A DNA stretch of 13,951 nt from Candidatus Pelagibacterales bacterium (GCA_016882165.1 VHBV01000015.1:1-13951); one strand, 5' to 3'. Positions 1 to 5,101 are shown, numbered from the stretch's first letter. Notes: generated from the sequence alone by a model not told the origin. Numbers and translations: made by a program.

Positions 1-108
1 GAGAAATTTGTTTTGCATTTAAAAGAAAGTGAATTTAGGTTTAATAATCGTAAGCAGGATCTATATAAAATCTTGCTCGAAATTATCAGAAAAAATCCGC
101 TTAACTAG
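1..108 (+). CDS. C-terminal end of an IS1595-family (IS1016-like) transposase, partial
   Basis: Frame 1 is open from the window edge to TAG at 106-108 and gives 35 residues. The visible peptide includes ESEFRFNNRKQDLYKILL and ends in IIRKNPLN. The pattern 'hydrophobics - ExEFRFNNR - LYKILL - RKNPL' resembles, from memory, the C-terminus of small DDE transposases of the IS1595 family, IS1016 group. There the conserved 'FRFN(N/H)R' block closes the ISXO2-like domain. The catalytic residues lie upstream of the window, so it cannot be said whether the element is intact. No frameshift is seen in the visible part. Its direction (plus) is opposite to the neighbouring tRNA-Arg. The family call is from memory and the fragment is short, so it is moderate only; that the frame codes for protein is more secure than the exact family. 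Confidence 0.55.
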   Translation, partial: EKFVLHLKESEFRFNNRKQDLYKILLEIIRKNPLN

Positions 109-118
109 TCAAGACCCA
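1..118 (+). mobile_element. Right end of an insertion sequence (tentative boundary)
   Basis: The transposase stop codon at 106-108 is followed at once by GTCAAGACCC (109-118). Its reverse complement, GGGTCTTGAC, is a plausible terminal inverted repeat for an IS1595/IS1016-like element, in which the transposase gene usually ends very close to the right end. The left end and the target-site duplication are outside the window, so the boundary is inferred from spacing alone. Confidence 0.35.
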
Positions 119-170
119 AGTTTGTTTAGGGTAAACCGACTTTGTCTGAGTGCAGAAACTCAATATAATT

Positions 171-199
171 TTAAATTAAAAAACTAAATTTTAATTTAA
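171..199 (-). terminator. AT-only stem-loop just 3' of tRNA-Arg, weak terminator candidate
   Basis: An 11-bp perfect inverted repeat (171-181 with 189-199, 7-nt loop) starts 9 bases past the CCA end of the minus-strand tRNA-Arg. The stem has no G-C pair. On the minus strand it is followed by AATTATATTG rather than a run of T. Position favours a role in ending or trimming the tRNA transcript, but in sequence this rich in A and T such a stem could arise by chance. Confidence 0.3.
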
Positions 200-208
200 T
201 ACCGTGTT

Positions 209-285
209 TGGCGTGCCCTAAACGATTCGAACGTTTGACCTACAGCTTAGAAGGCTGTTGCTCTATCCAGCTGAGCTAAGGGCAC
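209..285 (-). tRNA. tRNA-Arg, anticodon TCT
   Basis: On the minus strand a complete cloverleaf can be folded. The acceptor stem is GTGCCCT (285-279) paired with AGGGCAC (219-213), 7 of 7 pairs. The anticodon arm is ACAGC / GCTGT around loop CTTCTAA, with anticodon TCT at 251-249. The T-loop contains TTCGAAT. The discriminator base is G at 212 and the 3' CCA is encoded (211-209), giving 77 nt in all. The anticodon reads AGA/AGG arginine codons, of which AGA is frequent in the first half of rpoB and in rplJ here. The gene stands alone, facing the IS fragment, with a candidate promoter about 35 bases upstream. Confidence 0.96.
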
Positions 286-318
286 TCATGAAAAAAGCTG
301 GGTAAATTTGAAACTTCA

Positions 319-347
319 TTTCTACATACCTCAAAATAAAAAATCAA
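319..347 (-). promoter_or_regulatory. Candidate promoter for tRNA-Arg
   Basis: On the minus strand TTGATT (347-342) is separated by exactly 17 bases from TAGAAA (324-319). Each hexamer matches the sigma-70 consensus at four of six positions. A start site near 312 would leave a leader of about 27 nt before the tRNA. Spacing and position fit well, but the hexamers are ordinary for AT-rich sequence. Confidence 0.33.
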
Positions 348-472
348 TTAGAAATTTAAAGCTCTTAGGGGAATTATCACGTGCAGGATTAACTTACTAT
401 TTTTTACAACCAACTCTTCAATACAACGAGTAAAAAATCTGTTTGGGATGATGTGGCAATCTGCTTATAAGT

Positions 473-582
473 CTCCGTCATTGCGAACTTTTCCCAAGAA
501 AAGCATAGCAATCTCTTCTTAATGAATATTATTAGTTGTGGATAGTCACCTTTCGCAAGTTTGTCCACTCACAATGACGGAG
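473..582. repeat. 110-bp palindromic repeat element (MITE/REP-like)
   Basis: The element begins with CTCCGTCATTGCGA (473-486) and ends with TCACAATGACGGAG (569-582). The ends are inverted copies of each other at 13 of 14 positions. Nested pairings lie inside: ATTGC (480-484) with GCAAT (508-512), enclosing CTTTTC / GAAAAG (488-493, 498-503) around loop CCAA. On the right, GTGGA (538-542) pairs with TCCAC (564-568). The 'GTCATTGCGA ... GCAATCTC' wording is, as I recall, typical of dispersed palindromic repeats in Rickettsiales and some other bacteria. It is much richer in G and C than its surroundings. It has no coding capacity and no second copy in the window. Confidence 0.65.
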
Positions 583-601
583 TAGTTCTTCTATGACAAA
601 A

Positions 602-652
602 AATTAATCCTCCAAGCGATAATTACCAATTGCCCATCTTGGAAGGATAATT
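602..652. other. Bulged 14-bp stem-loop upstream of glnA
   Basis: AATT (602-605), ATCCT (607-611) and CCAAG (612-616) pair with CTTGG (638-642), AGGAT (644-648) and AATT (649-652). A606 and A643 are single-base bulges and the loop is 21 nt. It lies just upstream of the candidate promoter at 680-708, so it could be a DNA site or the relic of another palindromic repeat. No function can be assigned. Confidence 0.4.
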
Positions 653-679
653 ATTACTTATAGTGATTGTATTTAATAA

Positions 680-708
680 TTGATATTTATTCAGACTAGA
701 AAAATAAA
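680..708 (+). promoter_or_regulatory. Candidate glnA promoter (distal)
   Basis: TTGATA (680-685, five of six to the sigma-70 -35 consensus) is followed after 17 bases by AATAAA (703-708, four of six to the -10). It would give a leader of about 185 nt. Composition makes chance matches likely. Confidence 0.28.
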
Positions 709-770
709 ACTTATTTAAAAATATCAGTTATTGTAGATTAGAATATACAGATAGTTGATTCTAAAATATC

Positions 771-799
771 TGTAATTTTTTTAAAAAAACTACTATACT
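771..799 (+). promoter_or_regulatory. Candidate glnA promoter (proximal)
   Basis: TATACT (794-799) matches the -10 consensus at five of six positions, but the hexamer 17 bases upstream, TGTAAT (771-776), is a poor -35. A start near 806 would put both small hairpins at 832-866 in the leader. No sigma-54 site with correct GG-N10-GC spacing was found. Confidence 0.25.
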
Positions 800-831
800 T
801 TTCAAATCAGAAAAGTTAAAAATTTAGTCCC

Positions 832-866
832 ATCTTACAAAAGATCGGCACCAATACTTTTTGCCG
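832..866 (+). promoter_or_regulatory. Tandem hairpins in the glnA leader
   Basis: ATCTT (832-836) pairs with AAGAT (841-845) around ACAA. Directly after it, CGGCA (846-850) pairs with TGCCG (862-866) around an 11-nt loop. They sit 36 to 70 bases before the glnA start, which has no Shine-Dalgarno sequence. The second stem is notably GC-rich for this region. There is no T-run, so these are not terminators. Confidence 0.3.
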
Positions 867-901
867 TTACTCTTCTTTCAAATAAAATTTCGGTAAATCA
901 A

Positions 902-2320
902 ATGTCCAAAGCTAGCGGCTGTTCTCATATCTTTGATATGATCAAAAATAATAATATTAAATTTGTTGATTTTCGTTTTTCTGATTACAATGGAAAATGG
1001 CTTCACATCAGTCACTGTGCTGATCAAGTTGATGAAGAAGCTTTGATAAAAGGTGTTGCTTTTGATGGTTCTTCAGTTCAAGCATGGAAAGAAATTAACG
1101 AATCAGATATGTTGATGATTCCTGATCTTGAAACTGCTTTCGTTGATCCTTTTTCAACTCACCCAACTCTTGTTTTGACATGCGATGTGATCGATCCTGC
1201 GACTGGCGAAGGTTATGATCGTGATCCTCGTTTCACTGCTAAAAAAGCTGAAGAATATTTGAAAAAATCAGGAATTGGTGATGTTGCTTATTTTGGTCCA
1301 GAGCCAGAGTTTTTCGTGTTTGATGATGTTCGTTTCAAAGTAGGAACTCATGGCTCATCTCATGAAATTGACTCTGAAGAAGCTCCTCATAATACAAATA
1401 AAGTTATTGATGGCGGAAACTTAGCGCGTCGTTCTCAAATAAAGGGAGCTTATTTTGACCCAGCTCCTCTTGATACAGGACAAGATATTCGTTCTGAAAT
1501 GATAGAAACACTTCGTGAAGTTGGAATTGTTCCAATTCTTCATCATCATGAAGTTGCTAATTCACAGTTTGAACTTGGTTTCAAATACAGTACTCTTACT
1601 GGAACAGGAGATAACATTCAGAAATTTAAATATGTTATTCATAATGTTTGCCAATCTTATGGAAAAACAGCAACTTTTATGCCTAAACCAATTTTTGCTG
1701 ACAATGGTTCTGGTATGCATGTTCACCAATCAATTTGGAAAAATGGTCAAAATCTTTTTATGGGAAAAGAACATGCAAATCTTTCTGAACTAGCTTTGTA
1801 CTACATCGGGGGAATAATTAAACATGCTAAAGCTATTAATGCTTTCGCTAATGCTACAACAAACAGCTACAAACGTTTAGTTCCAGGTTACGAAGCCCCA
1901 GTCCTTTTGGCTTACTCAGCAAAAAATCGTTCAGCTTCAATACGTATTCCGCACGTAACTAATGAGAAAGCACGTAGAATTGAAACACGTTTTCCTGATC
2001 CAGCTTCAAATCCTTACTTAACTTGTGCAGCTTTATTGATGGCTGGTCTTGATGGTATAAAAAATAAAATCCATCCAGGAGAGCCAAAAAATCAAGATTT
2101 GTATCACTTGTCAGAAAAAGAATTGAAAAAAATTCCTACAGTTTCGCGTTCACTTCGTGATGCTTTGAATGCTTTGGATAAAGATCGTGCTTTTTTGCTT
2201 GAAGGCGGAGTTTTCACTGATGAGCAAATAGACGCTTATATTTCACTTAAAATGAAAGAAGTTGAGCGTTATGAACAAATTCCTCATCCAGTTGAGTTCG
2301 AAATGTACTATAACAACTAG
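902..2320 (+). CDS. glnA: Glutamine synthetase, type I
   Basis: This enzyme makes glutamine from glutamate, ammonia and ATP in the cytosol and forms a dodecamer. The 472 residues match the usual length of GS type I. The N-terminal beta-grasp domain carries FDGSS (54-58). The catalytic domain shows FGPEPEFF (131-138), the metal- and glutamate-binding block around HHEVANSQFEL (215-225), NGSGMHVHQS (268-277), NSYKRLVPGYEAP (321-333), RSASIRIP (343-350) and ETRFPDPASNPYL (361-373). Y401 in DLYHL aligns with the tyrosine that GlnE adenylylates in the GSI-beta subtype. The C-terminus ends in the expected PHPVEFEMYYNN. ATG at 902 gives the standard N-terminus, without a Shine-Dalgarno sequence. glnB is not adjacent, and the gene is a single unit closed by the terminator at 2328-2360. 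Identification is certain; adenylylation control is inferred from the retained site. Confidence 0.97.
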   Translation: MSKASGCSHIFDMIKNNNIKFVDFRFSDYNGKWLHISHCADQVDEEALIKGVAFDGSSVQAWKEINESDMLMIPDLETAFVDPFSTHPTLVLTCDVIDPATGEGYDRDPRFTAKKAEEYLKKSGIGDVAYFGPEPEFFVFDDVRFKVGTHGSSHEIDSEEAPHNTNKVIDGGNLARRSQIKGAYFDPAPLDTGQDIRSEMIETLREVGIVPILHHHEVANSQFELGFKYSTLTGTGDNIQKFKYVIHNVCQSYGKTATFMPKPIFADNGSGMHVHQSIWKNGQNLFMGKEHANLSELALYYIGGIIKHAKAINAFANATTNSYKRLVPGYEAPVLLAYSAKNRSASIRIPHVTNEKARRIETRFPDPASNPYLTCAALLMAGLDGIKNKIHPGEPKNQDLYHLSEKELKKIPTVSRSLRDALNALDKDRAFLLEGGVFTDEQIDAYISLKMKEVERYEQIPHPVEFEMYYNN

Positions 2321-2327
2321 TTATTAT

Positions 2328-2360
2328 TGTGCGAATTTTTTTCGCGCATAGTATTTTTTT
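2328..2360 (+). terminator. Intrinsic terminator of glnA
   Basis: TGTGCGAA (2328-2335) pairs with TTCGCGCA (2341-2348), 8 bp including one G-T pair, around TTTTT. A run of seven T follows at 2354-2360, after TAGTA. The stem starts 8 bases past the glnA stop. It is GC-rich compared with its surroundings, which supports function, and it separates glnA from the tuf transcription unit. Confidence 0.75.
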
Positions 2361-2429
2361 ACGTTAAACTGATTGTGTAAGCGAAATTTTATACTTATCT
2401 TAGTTATAAAATTTTTTTAGTTTATTGAT

Positions 2430-2457
2430 GAATTTGAATTGAACTAAATTGAAATTC
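2430..2457. promoter_or_regulatory. Operator-like imperfect palindrome upstream of tuf
   Basis: GAATTT (2430-2435) and AATT (2437-2440) are mirrored by AATT (2447-2450) and AAATTC (2452-2457). One G/G mismatch breaks each arm and the central spacer is GAACTA. The site is symmetrical over 28 bp and its right end overlaps the -35 hexamer of the candidate tuf promoter, where a repressor site would be expected. Its AT-rich make-up means chance cannot be excluded. Confidence 0.35.
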
Positions 2458-2482
2458 ACAATCGTTTTTGCTAAGTTATAAA
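2455..2482 (+). promoter_or_regulatory. Candidate tuf promoter
   Basis: TTCACA (2455-2460, five of six to the -35 consensus) and TATAAA (2477-2482, five of six to the -10) are spaced by 16 bases. This is the best pair in the 353-bp gap after the glnA terminator. A start near 2489 would give tuf a leader of about 185 nt containing the two hairpins at 2548-2627. A second TATAAA at 2486-2491 has no good partner. Confidence 0.4.
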
Positions 2483-2547
2483 TTCTATAAAATCAAAAGC
2501 AGCTGGGAATTTAAAAATTTCATTTGCATTTTATTTATTATTTCCTA

Positions 2548-2627
2548 GATTTAGTGCCTTCCCTTCAAAGAAAGCGCTAAATCAAGTTCAAACTTCTTTG
2601 TTAAGTATCTTAAGGTTTTGCCTTAAG
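2548..2627 (+). promoter_or_regulatory. Two hairpins in the tuf leader
   Basis: GATTTAGTGC (2548-2557) pairs with GCGCTAAATC (2574-2583) over 10 bp including one G-T pair, with a 16-nt loop. Then CTTAAGG (2609-2615) pairs perfectly with CCTTAAG (2621-2627) around TTTTG, 46 bases before the tuf start. The second is followed by TGTGTATTTTG, too weak a T-run for a strong terminator. They may stabilise the leader or control tuf translation, which otherwise lacks a Shine-Dalgarno site. Confidence 0.4.
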
Positions 2628-2673
2628 TGTGTATTTTGAATTAATTATATCAATTTGAAAAAGTTTTAATTTT

Positions 2674-3864
2674 ATGTCTAAACAAGTCTTCCAACGTAAT
2701 AAGCCCCATGTTAATATTGGTACTATAGGTCACGTTGACCATGGTAAAACTACACTTACTGCAGCGATTACAACTTATCTTTCTAAGGCTGGTATGGCTG
2801 AGAAGCGTGGTTATGATCAGATTGATGCTGCGCCTGAGGAGAAGGAGCGTGGTATTACTATTAATACTGCCCATGTTGAGTATGAGACTGCTAACAGGCA
2901 CTATGCTCACGTTGATTGTCCTGGACACGCTGACTATGTAAAGAACATGATTACTGGTGCTGCTCAGATGGATGGAGCGATTTTGGTTGTATCTGCTGCT
3001 GATGGTCCGATGCCACAGACTCGTGAGCATATTTTGCTTGCTAAGCAGGTTGGTGTACCTTCGATTGTAGTTTTCTTGAATAAGGTTGATATGGTTGAAG
3101 ATGCTGAACTTCTTGAGCTTGTAGAGATGGAAGTTCGTGAATTGTTATCATCTTATGATTTTCCTGGTGATAAGATTCCTATTATTAAAGGGTCTGCTCT
3201 TAAGGCTCTTGAGGGTGAAGATTCTGATATTGGTGAGAAGTCTATGCAGGCTTTGATGGATGCTGTTGATGCTTATATTCCTGAGCCGGTTCGCGCTACT
3301 GATAAACCTTTTTTGATGCCGATTGAAGATGTGTTTTCAATTTCTGGTCGTGGAACTGTTGTTACTGGTAGAATTGAGCGTGGTATTATTAAGTTGAACG
3401 AAGAGTTAGAGATTGTTGGTATTCGTCCTACTCAAAAGACTATTTGTACAGGTATTGAGATGTTTAAGAAACTTCTTGATGAAGGAAGAGCTGGTGATAA
3501 TGCTGGTATTTTGCTTCGTGGTACTAAGAAGGAAGATGTTGAGCGTGGTCAAGTTTTATGTAAGCCTGCTTCTATTACTCCTCACACACATTTTGAGGCT
3601 GAGGTTTATATTTTGACTAAGGAAGAAGGTGGAAGACACACTCCATTTTTCAAGAATTATCGTCCACAATTTTATTTCAGAACTACTGACGTGACTGGAT
3701 CTGTTACTCTTGCTGAAGGTGTAGAAATGGTTATGCCTGGTGACAATGTAAAGATTACGGTTGAATTGATTTCTCCTATTGCTATGGAGGAAGGATTACG
3801 TTTTGCTATTCGTGAAGGTGGTAGAACTGTTGGTGCCGGCGTTGTTTCTAAGATTATAAAATAA
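2674..3864 (+). CDS. tuf: Translation elongation factor Tu
   Basis: EF-Tu is the GTPase that carries aminoacyl-tRNA to the ribosomal A site. The 396 residues are full length. In the GTPase domain are GHVDHGKT (19-26, P-loop), the switch I segment RGITI, DCPGH (81-85), NKVD (136-139) and GSAL (173-176). Domains 2 and 3 are complete, including GRGTVVTGRIERG and the C-terminal GGRTVGAGVVSKI. ATG at 2674 gives the standard MSKxxFxRxKPHVNIGTIGH start. The gene lies before tRNA-Trp and secE, the classic tufB position. Base use is odd: by my count 20 of 26 Lys codons are AAG and 20 of 36 Glu codons are GAG, whereas the ribosomal protein genes downstream use AAA and GAA almost throughout. That may reflect transfer, gene conversion or special codon selection. 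Confidence 0.98.
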   Translation: MSKQVFQRNKPHVNIGTIGHVDHGKTTLTAAITTYLSKAGMAEKRGYDQIDAAPEEKERGITINTAHVEYETANRHYAHVDCPGHADYVKNMITGAAQMDGAILVVSAADGPMPQTREHILLAKQVGVPSIVVFLNKVDMVEDAELLELVEMEVRELLSSYDFPGDKIPIIKGSALKALEGEDSDIGEKSMQALMDAVDAYIPEPVRATDKPFLMPIEDVFSISGRGTVVTGRIERGIIKLNEELEIVGIRPTQKTICTGIEMFKKLLDEGRAGDNAGILLRGTKKEDVERGQVLCKPASITPHTHFEAEVYILTKEEGGRHTPFFKNYRPQFYFRTTDVTGSVTLAEGVEMVMPGDNVKITVELISPIAMEEGLRFAIREGGRTVGAGVVSKIIK

Positions 3865-3873
3865 AAAAGACGC

Positions 3874-3917
3874 TTTTCTTTGTCTAAGAAAATTTAAAAA
3901 TTCTTAGACAAAGAAAA
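3874..3917 (+). promoter_or_regulatory. Perfect 17-bp stem-loop between tuf and tRNA-Trp
   Basis: Positions 3874-3890 (TTTTCTTTGTCTAAGAA) are the exact reverse complement of 3901-3917, with a 10-nt loop. The stem begins 10 bases after the tuf stop and ends 5 bases before the tRNA. It is followed by A-rich sequence, not T, so a plus-strand intrinsic terminator is unlikely. A long perfect duplex here fits an RNase III-type processing site freeing tuf mRNA and the tRNA 5' end, or a 3' stabiliser for tuf. That role is inference. Confidence 0.6.
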
Positions 3918-3922
3918 AATAT

Positions 3923-3998
3923 AGGAGCGTAGCTCAACTGGTAGAGTAGCGGTCTCCAAAACCGTTGGTTGGGGGTTCGATTCCTCTCGCTCCTGCCA
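3923..3998 (+). tRNA. tRNA-Trp, anticodon CCA
   Basis: The acceptor stem is AGGAGCG (3923-3929) with CGCTCCT (3988-3994), 7 of 7 pairs. The discriminator is G3995 and the CCA end is encoded (3996-3998). The anticodon arm is GCGGT / ACCGT with one G-T pair, loop CTCCAAA and anticodon CCA at 3956-3958, which reads UGG. The T-loop has GTTCGATTC. The length is 76 nt. It sits between tuf and secE, a position conserved in many proteobacteria, and is probably cut from the tuf-secE transcript. GCCAA at its 3' end could pair with TTGGC at 4004-4008. Confidence 0.96.
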
Positions 3999-4068
3999 AA
4001 TTTTTGGCTCAGACAAAATCTTTGATGCTTTTGTTTTTGTATGTTTAACTAAACTTGTCATTAGTTCC

Positions 4069-4254
4069 TTGAAAATATTGAATTTTTTAAGAGATGTAGC
4101 TGAAGAGTTAAAAAAACTCCACATCCCTTCCAAAAAAGAAACTTATATTACAACTGTAACAATTTTAGTTACCATAATAGTTGTTGCTTTAGCAATTGGT
4201 TCTGCTGATTTGCTTATTTCCACAATTATCAAGGCTATTTTTAAAGTTAGTTAA
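4069..4254 (+). CDS. secE: Preprotein translocase subunit SecE
   Basis: SecE is the small subunit that clamps SecY in the SecYEG channel of the inner membrane. The 61-residue product has the single-span form. It has an amphipathic N-terminal helix (about 1-16, FLRDVAEELKKL), the conserved hinge PSKKE (20-24), and one transmembrane helix at about 27-45, followed by a C-terminal amphipathic tail. The tryptophan that usually precedes the proline (K-V-x-W-P) is isoleucine here (I19). No ATG is in frame; TTG at 4069 is the most likely start, with TTG at 4078 as an alternative, and neither has a clear Shine-Dalgarno site. It lies between tRNA-Trp and nusG, 23 bases before nusG, as in most bacteria. 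Identity rests on length, topology, the hinge and synteny and is firm; the exact start is not. Confidence 0.9.
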   Translation: MKILNFLRDVAEELKKLHIPSKKETYITTVTILVTIIVVALAIGSADLLISTIIKAIFKVS

Positions 4255-4277
4255 TAAATTAAAGAATTTCATATCAG

Positions 4278-4817
4278 ATGGAAAACAAAGAAAATAAGTG
4301 GTACATATTAAATGTTATGGCGGGGCAAGAAAATAAGGTTGCTTCTGATATTAAATCAATGATTATGCGTGGCGCTTTGGGTCAATACGTTGTTGATGTT
4401 CTAGTTCCAACAAAGCCAGTAATAAAAATAAAAAAGGGCCAAAAAGTTCAAGAGATGCAAAAACTTTTCCCAGGATATGTTTTTATTAATGCTAATATAA
4501 ATTCTAACGCCTATAACTTACTAAATGCTATACCAAAAGTCATGGGTTTTTTGGGTGGCAAAAATAGTCCTGAGCCAGTTTCAGAAACCAAAATGCAAGA
4601 AATACTGAATTTATCAAGCGAACAAGCTTCAGATAGTAAGAATATAATATTTGATATTGGTGAAACTCTAAGTGTTATAGAAGGTCCTTTCGAATCTTTC
4701 ACTGGAACGGTAGAAGAATTTGATGCTGAAAAGCAAAAAGTAAAAATTTCAATTTTGATTTTTGGAAGAGCAACTTCGGTTGAACTTGATATCAATCAAG
4801 TTGAAAAAGTTTCATAG
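4278..4817 (+). CDS. nusG: Transcription termination/antitermination factor NusG
   Basis: NusG binds the RNA polymerase clamp to suppress pausing, and links the enzyme to Rho or to ribosomal protein S10. The 179 residues are the usual length. The NGN domain (about 7-110) starts with KWYILNVMAGQENKV and contains KLFPGYVFI (62-70) and the family block around VMGFLGG (88-94). The KOW domain (about 127-160) reads GETLSVIEGPFESFTGTVEE and is followed by FGRATSVELDINQVEKV. ATG at 4278 gives the expected short N-terminal tail; no Shine-Dalgarno site is seen. It is co-directional with secE 23 bases upstream, while the next gene, rplK, is 284 bases away, so a break in transcription or a new promoter may lie in between. 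Confidence 0.97.
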   Translation: MENKENKWYILNVMAGQENKVASDIKSMIMRGALGQYVVDVLVPTKPVIKIKKGQKVQEMQKLFPGYVFINANINSNAYNLLNAIPKVMGFLGGKNSPEPVSETKMQEILNLSSEQASDSKNIIFDIGETLSVIEGPFESFTGTVEEFDAEKQKVKISILIFGRATSVELDINQVEKVS

Positions 4818-4848
4818 ATTTTATTTATACTTTAAATTTTATAATAGA

Positions 4849-4883
4849 ATTTGTATGATAGATAAACTACTCTCTATACAAAT
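4849..4883 (+). other. Bulged stem-loop after nusG
   Basis: ATTTGTA (4849-4855) and TAGA (4859-4862) pair with TCTA (4873-4876) and TACAAAT (4877-4883). There are 11 bp, with TGA (4856-4858) bulged and a 10-nt loop. It begins 31 bases past the nusG stop. No T-run follows, so it would act as an mRNA 3' stabiliser or processing site rather than a terminator. The remainder of the 284-bp nusG-rplK gap is very AT-rich. It has TATAAT at 4840-4845 and at 5065-5070, neither with a good -35 at the right distance. Confidence 0.35.
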
Positions 4884-4987
4884 CCTACTAGAGTTCAGAT
4901 AAAAATAAATAAAATTGATTTTTAATTCTTTTTAAAAATAATTTGCAGATTTTTAAAAAATATATTGCAAGTTAAATTTGCAAAACT

Positions 4988-5022
4988 AAATTTCTACGCC
5001 TCGCAAAATTGGCAAGAAATTT
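4988..5022 (+). promoter_or_regulatory. Stem-loop in the rplK leader
   Basis: AAATTTCT (4988-4995) pairs perfectly with AGAAATTT (5015-5022). After a small internal loop, GCC (4998-5000) pairs with GGC (5011-5013), closing a 10-nt loop. It lies 79 bases upstream of rplK. In other bacteria L1 represses rplK-rplA translation by binding a leader structure, so this is the natural place to look. I cannot match the loop to the known L1 site by eye, so the role is only a suggestion. Confidence 0.35.
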
Positions 5023-5101
5023 AAACACCTGTTAAGGTCAATAAAATAAAGCAATAAAGCGGCTTATAATTAAAAATTATCAGCTAATTTCCTTAAAAAA
5101 T

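Larger units (their letters stand above)
286..901. other. 616-bp intergenic region between tRNA-Arg and glnA
   Basis: No convincing gene is visible on either strand. The longest readable stretch on the plus strand runs from about 302 to a TAA at 431-433 and contains LGELSRAGLTYYFLQPTLQYNE. I do not recognise it; it has no good start or ribosome site and could be a gene remnant or chance. The rest holds the palindromic repeat at 473-582, a 14-bp bulged stem at 602-652, candidate promoters near 680-708 and 771-799, and two small hairpins just before glnA. The glnB gene that often precedes glnA in alphaproteobacteria is not here. Confidence 0.6.

Noticed and set aside
847..864. Sigma-54-like sequence GGCAC ... 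TTGC before glnA
   Set aside because: The distance between GG and GC is 14 bases, not the required 10, so it is not a valid -24/-12 site; the same bases form a hairpin instead.
1515..1793. Second plus-strand frame inside glnA
   Set aside because: It is an alternative frame wholly inside glnA, whose own frame is intact and conserved throughout.
2650..3030. Minus-strand 126-codon frame over the start of tuf
   Set aside because: It is the antisense of a highly conserved coding region, with a Ser/Thr/Asn-rich composition that mirrors tuf codons.
3894..4133. Minus-strand 79-codon frame over tRNA-Trp and secE
   Set aside because: It overlaps a tRNA and the start of secE on the other strand and has no family resemblance, so it is a shadow.
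4840..5070. Two perfect TATAAT hexamers in the nusG-rplK gap (4840-4845, 5065-5070)
   Set aside because: Neither has a -35-like hexamer at proper spacing, and about one TATAAT is expected by chance in a gap this AT-rich.
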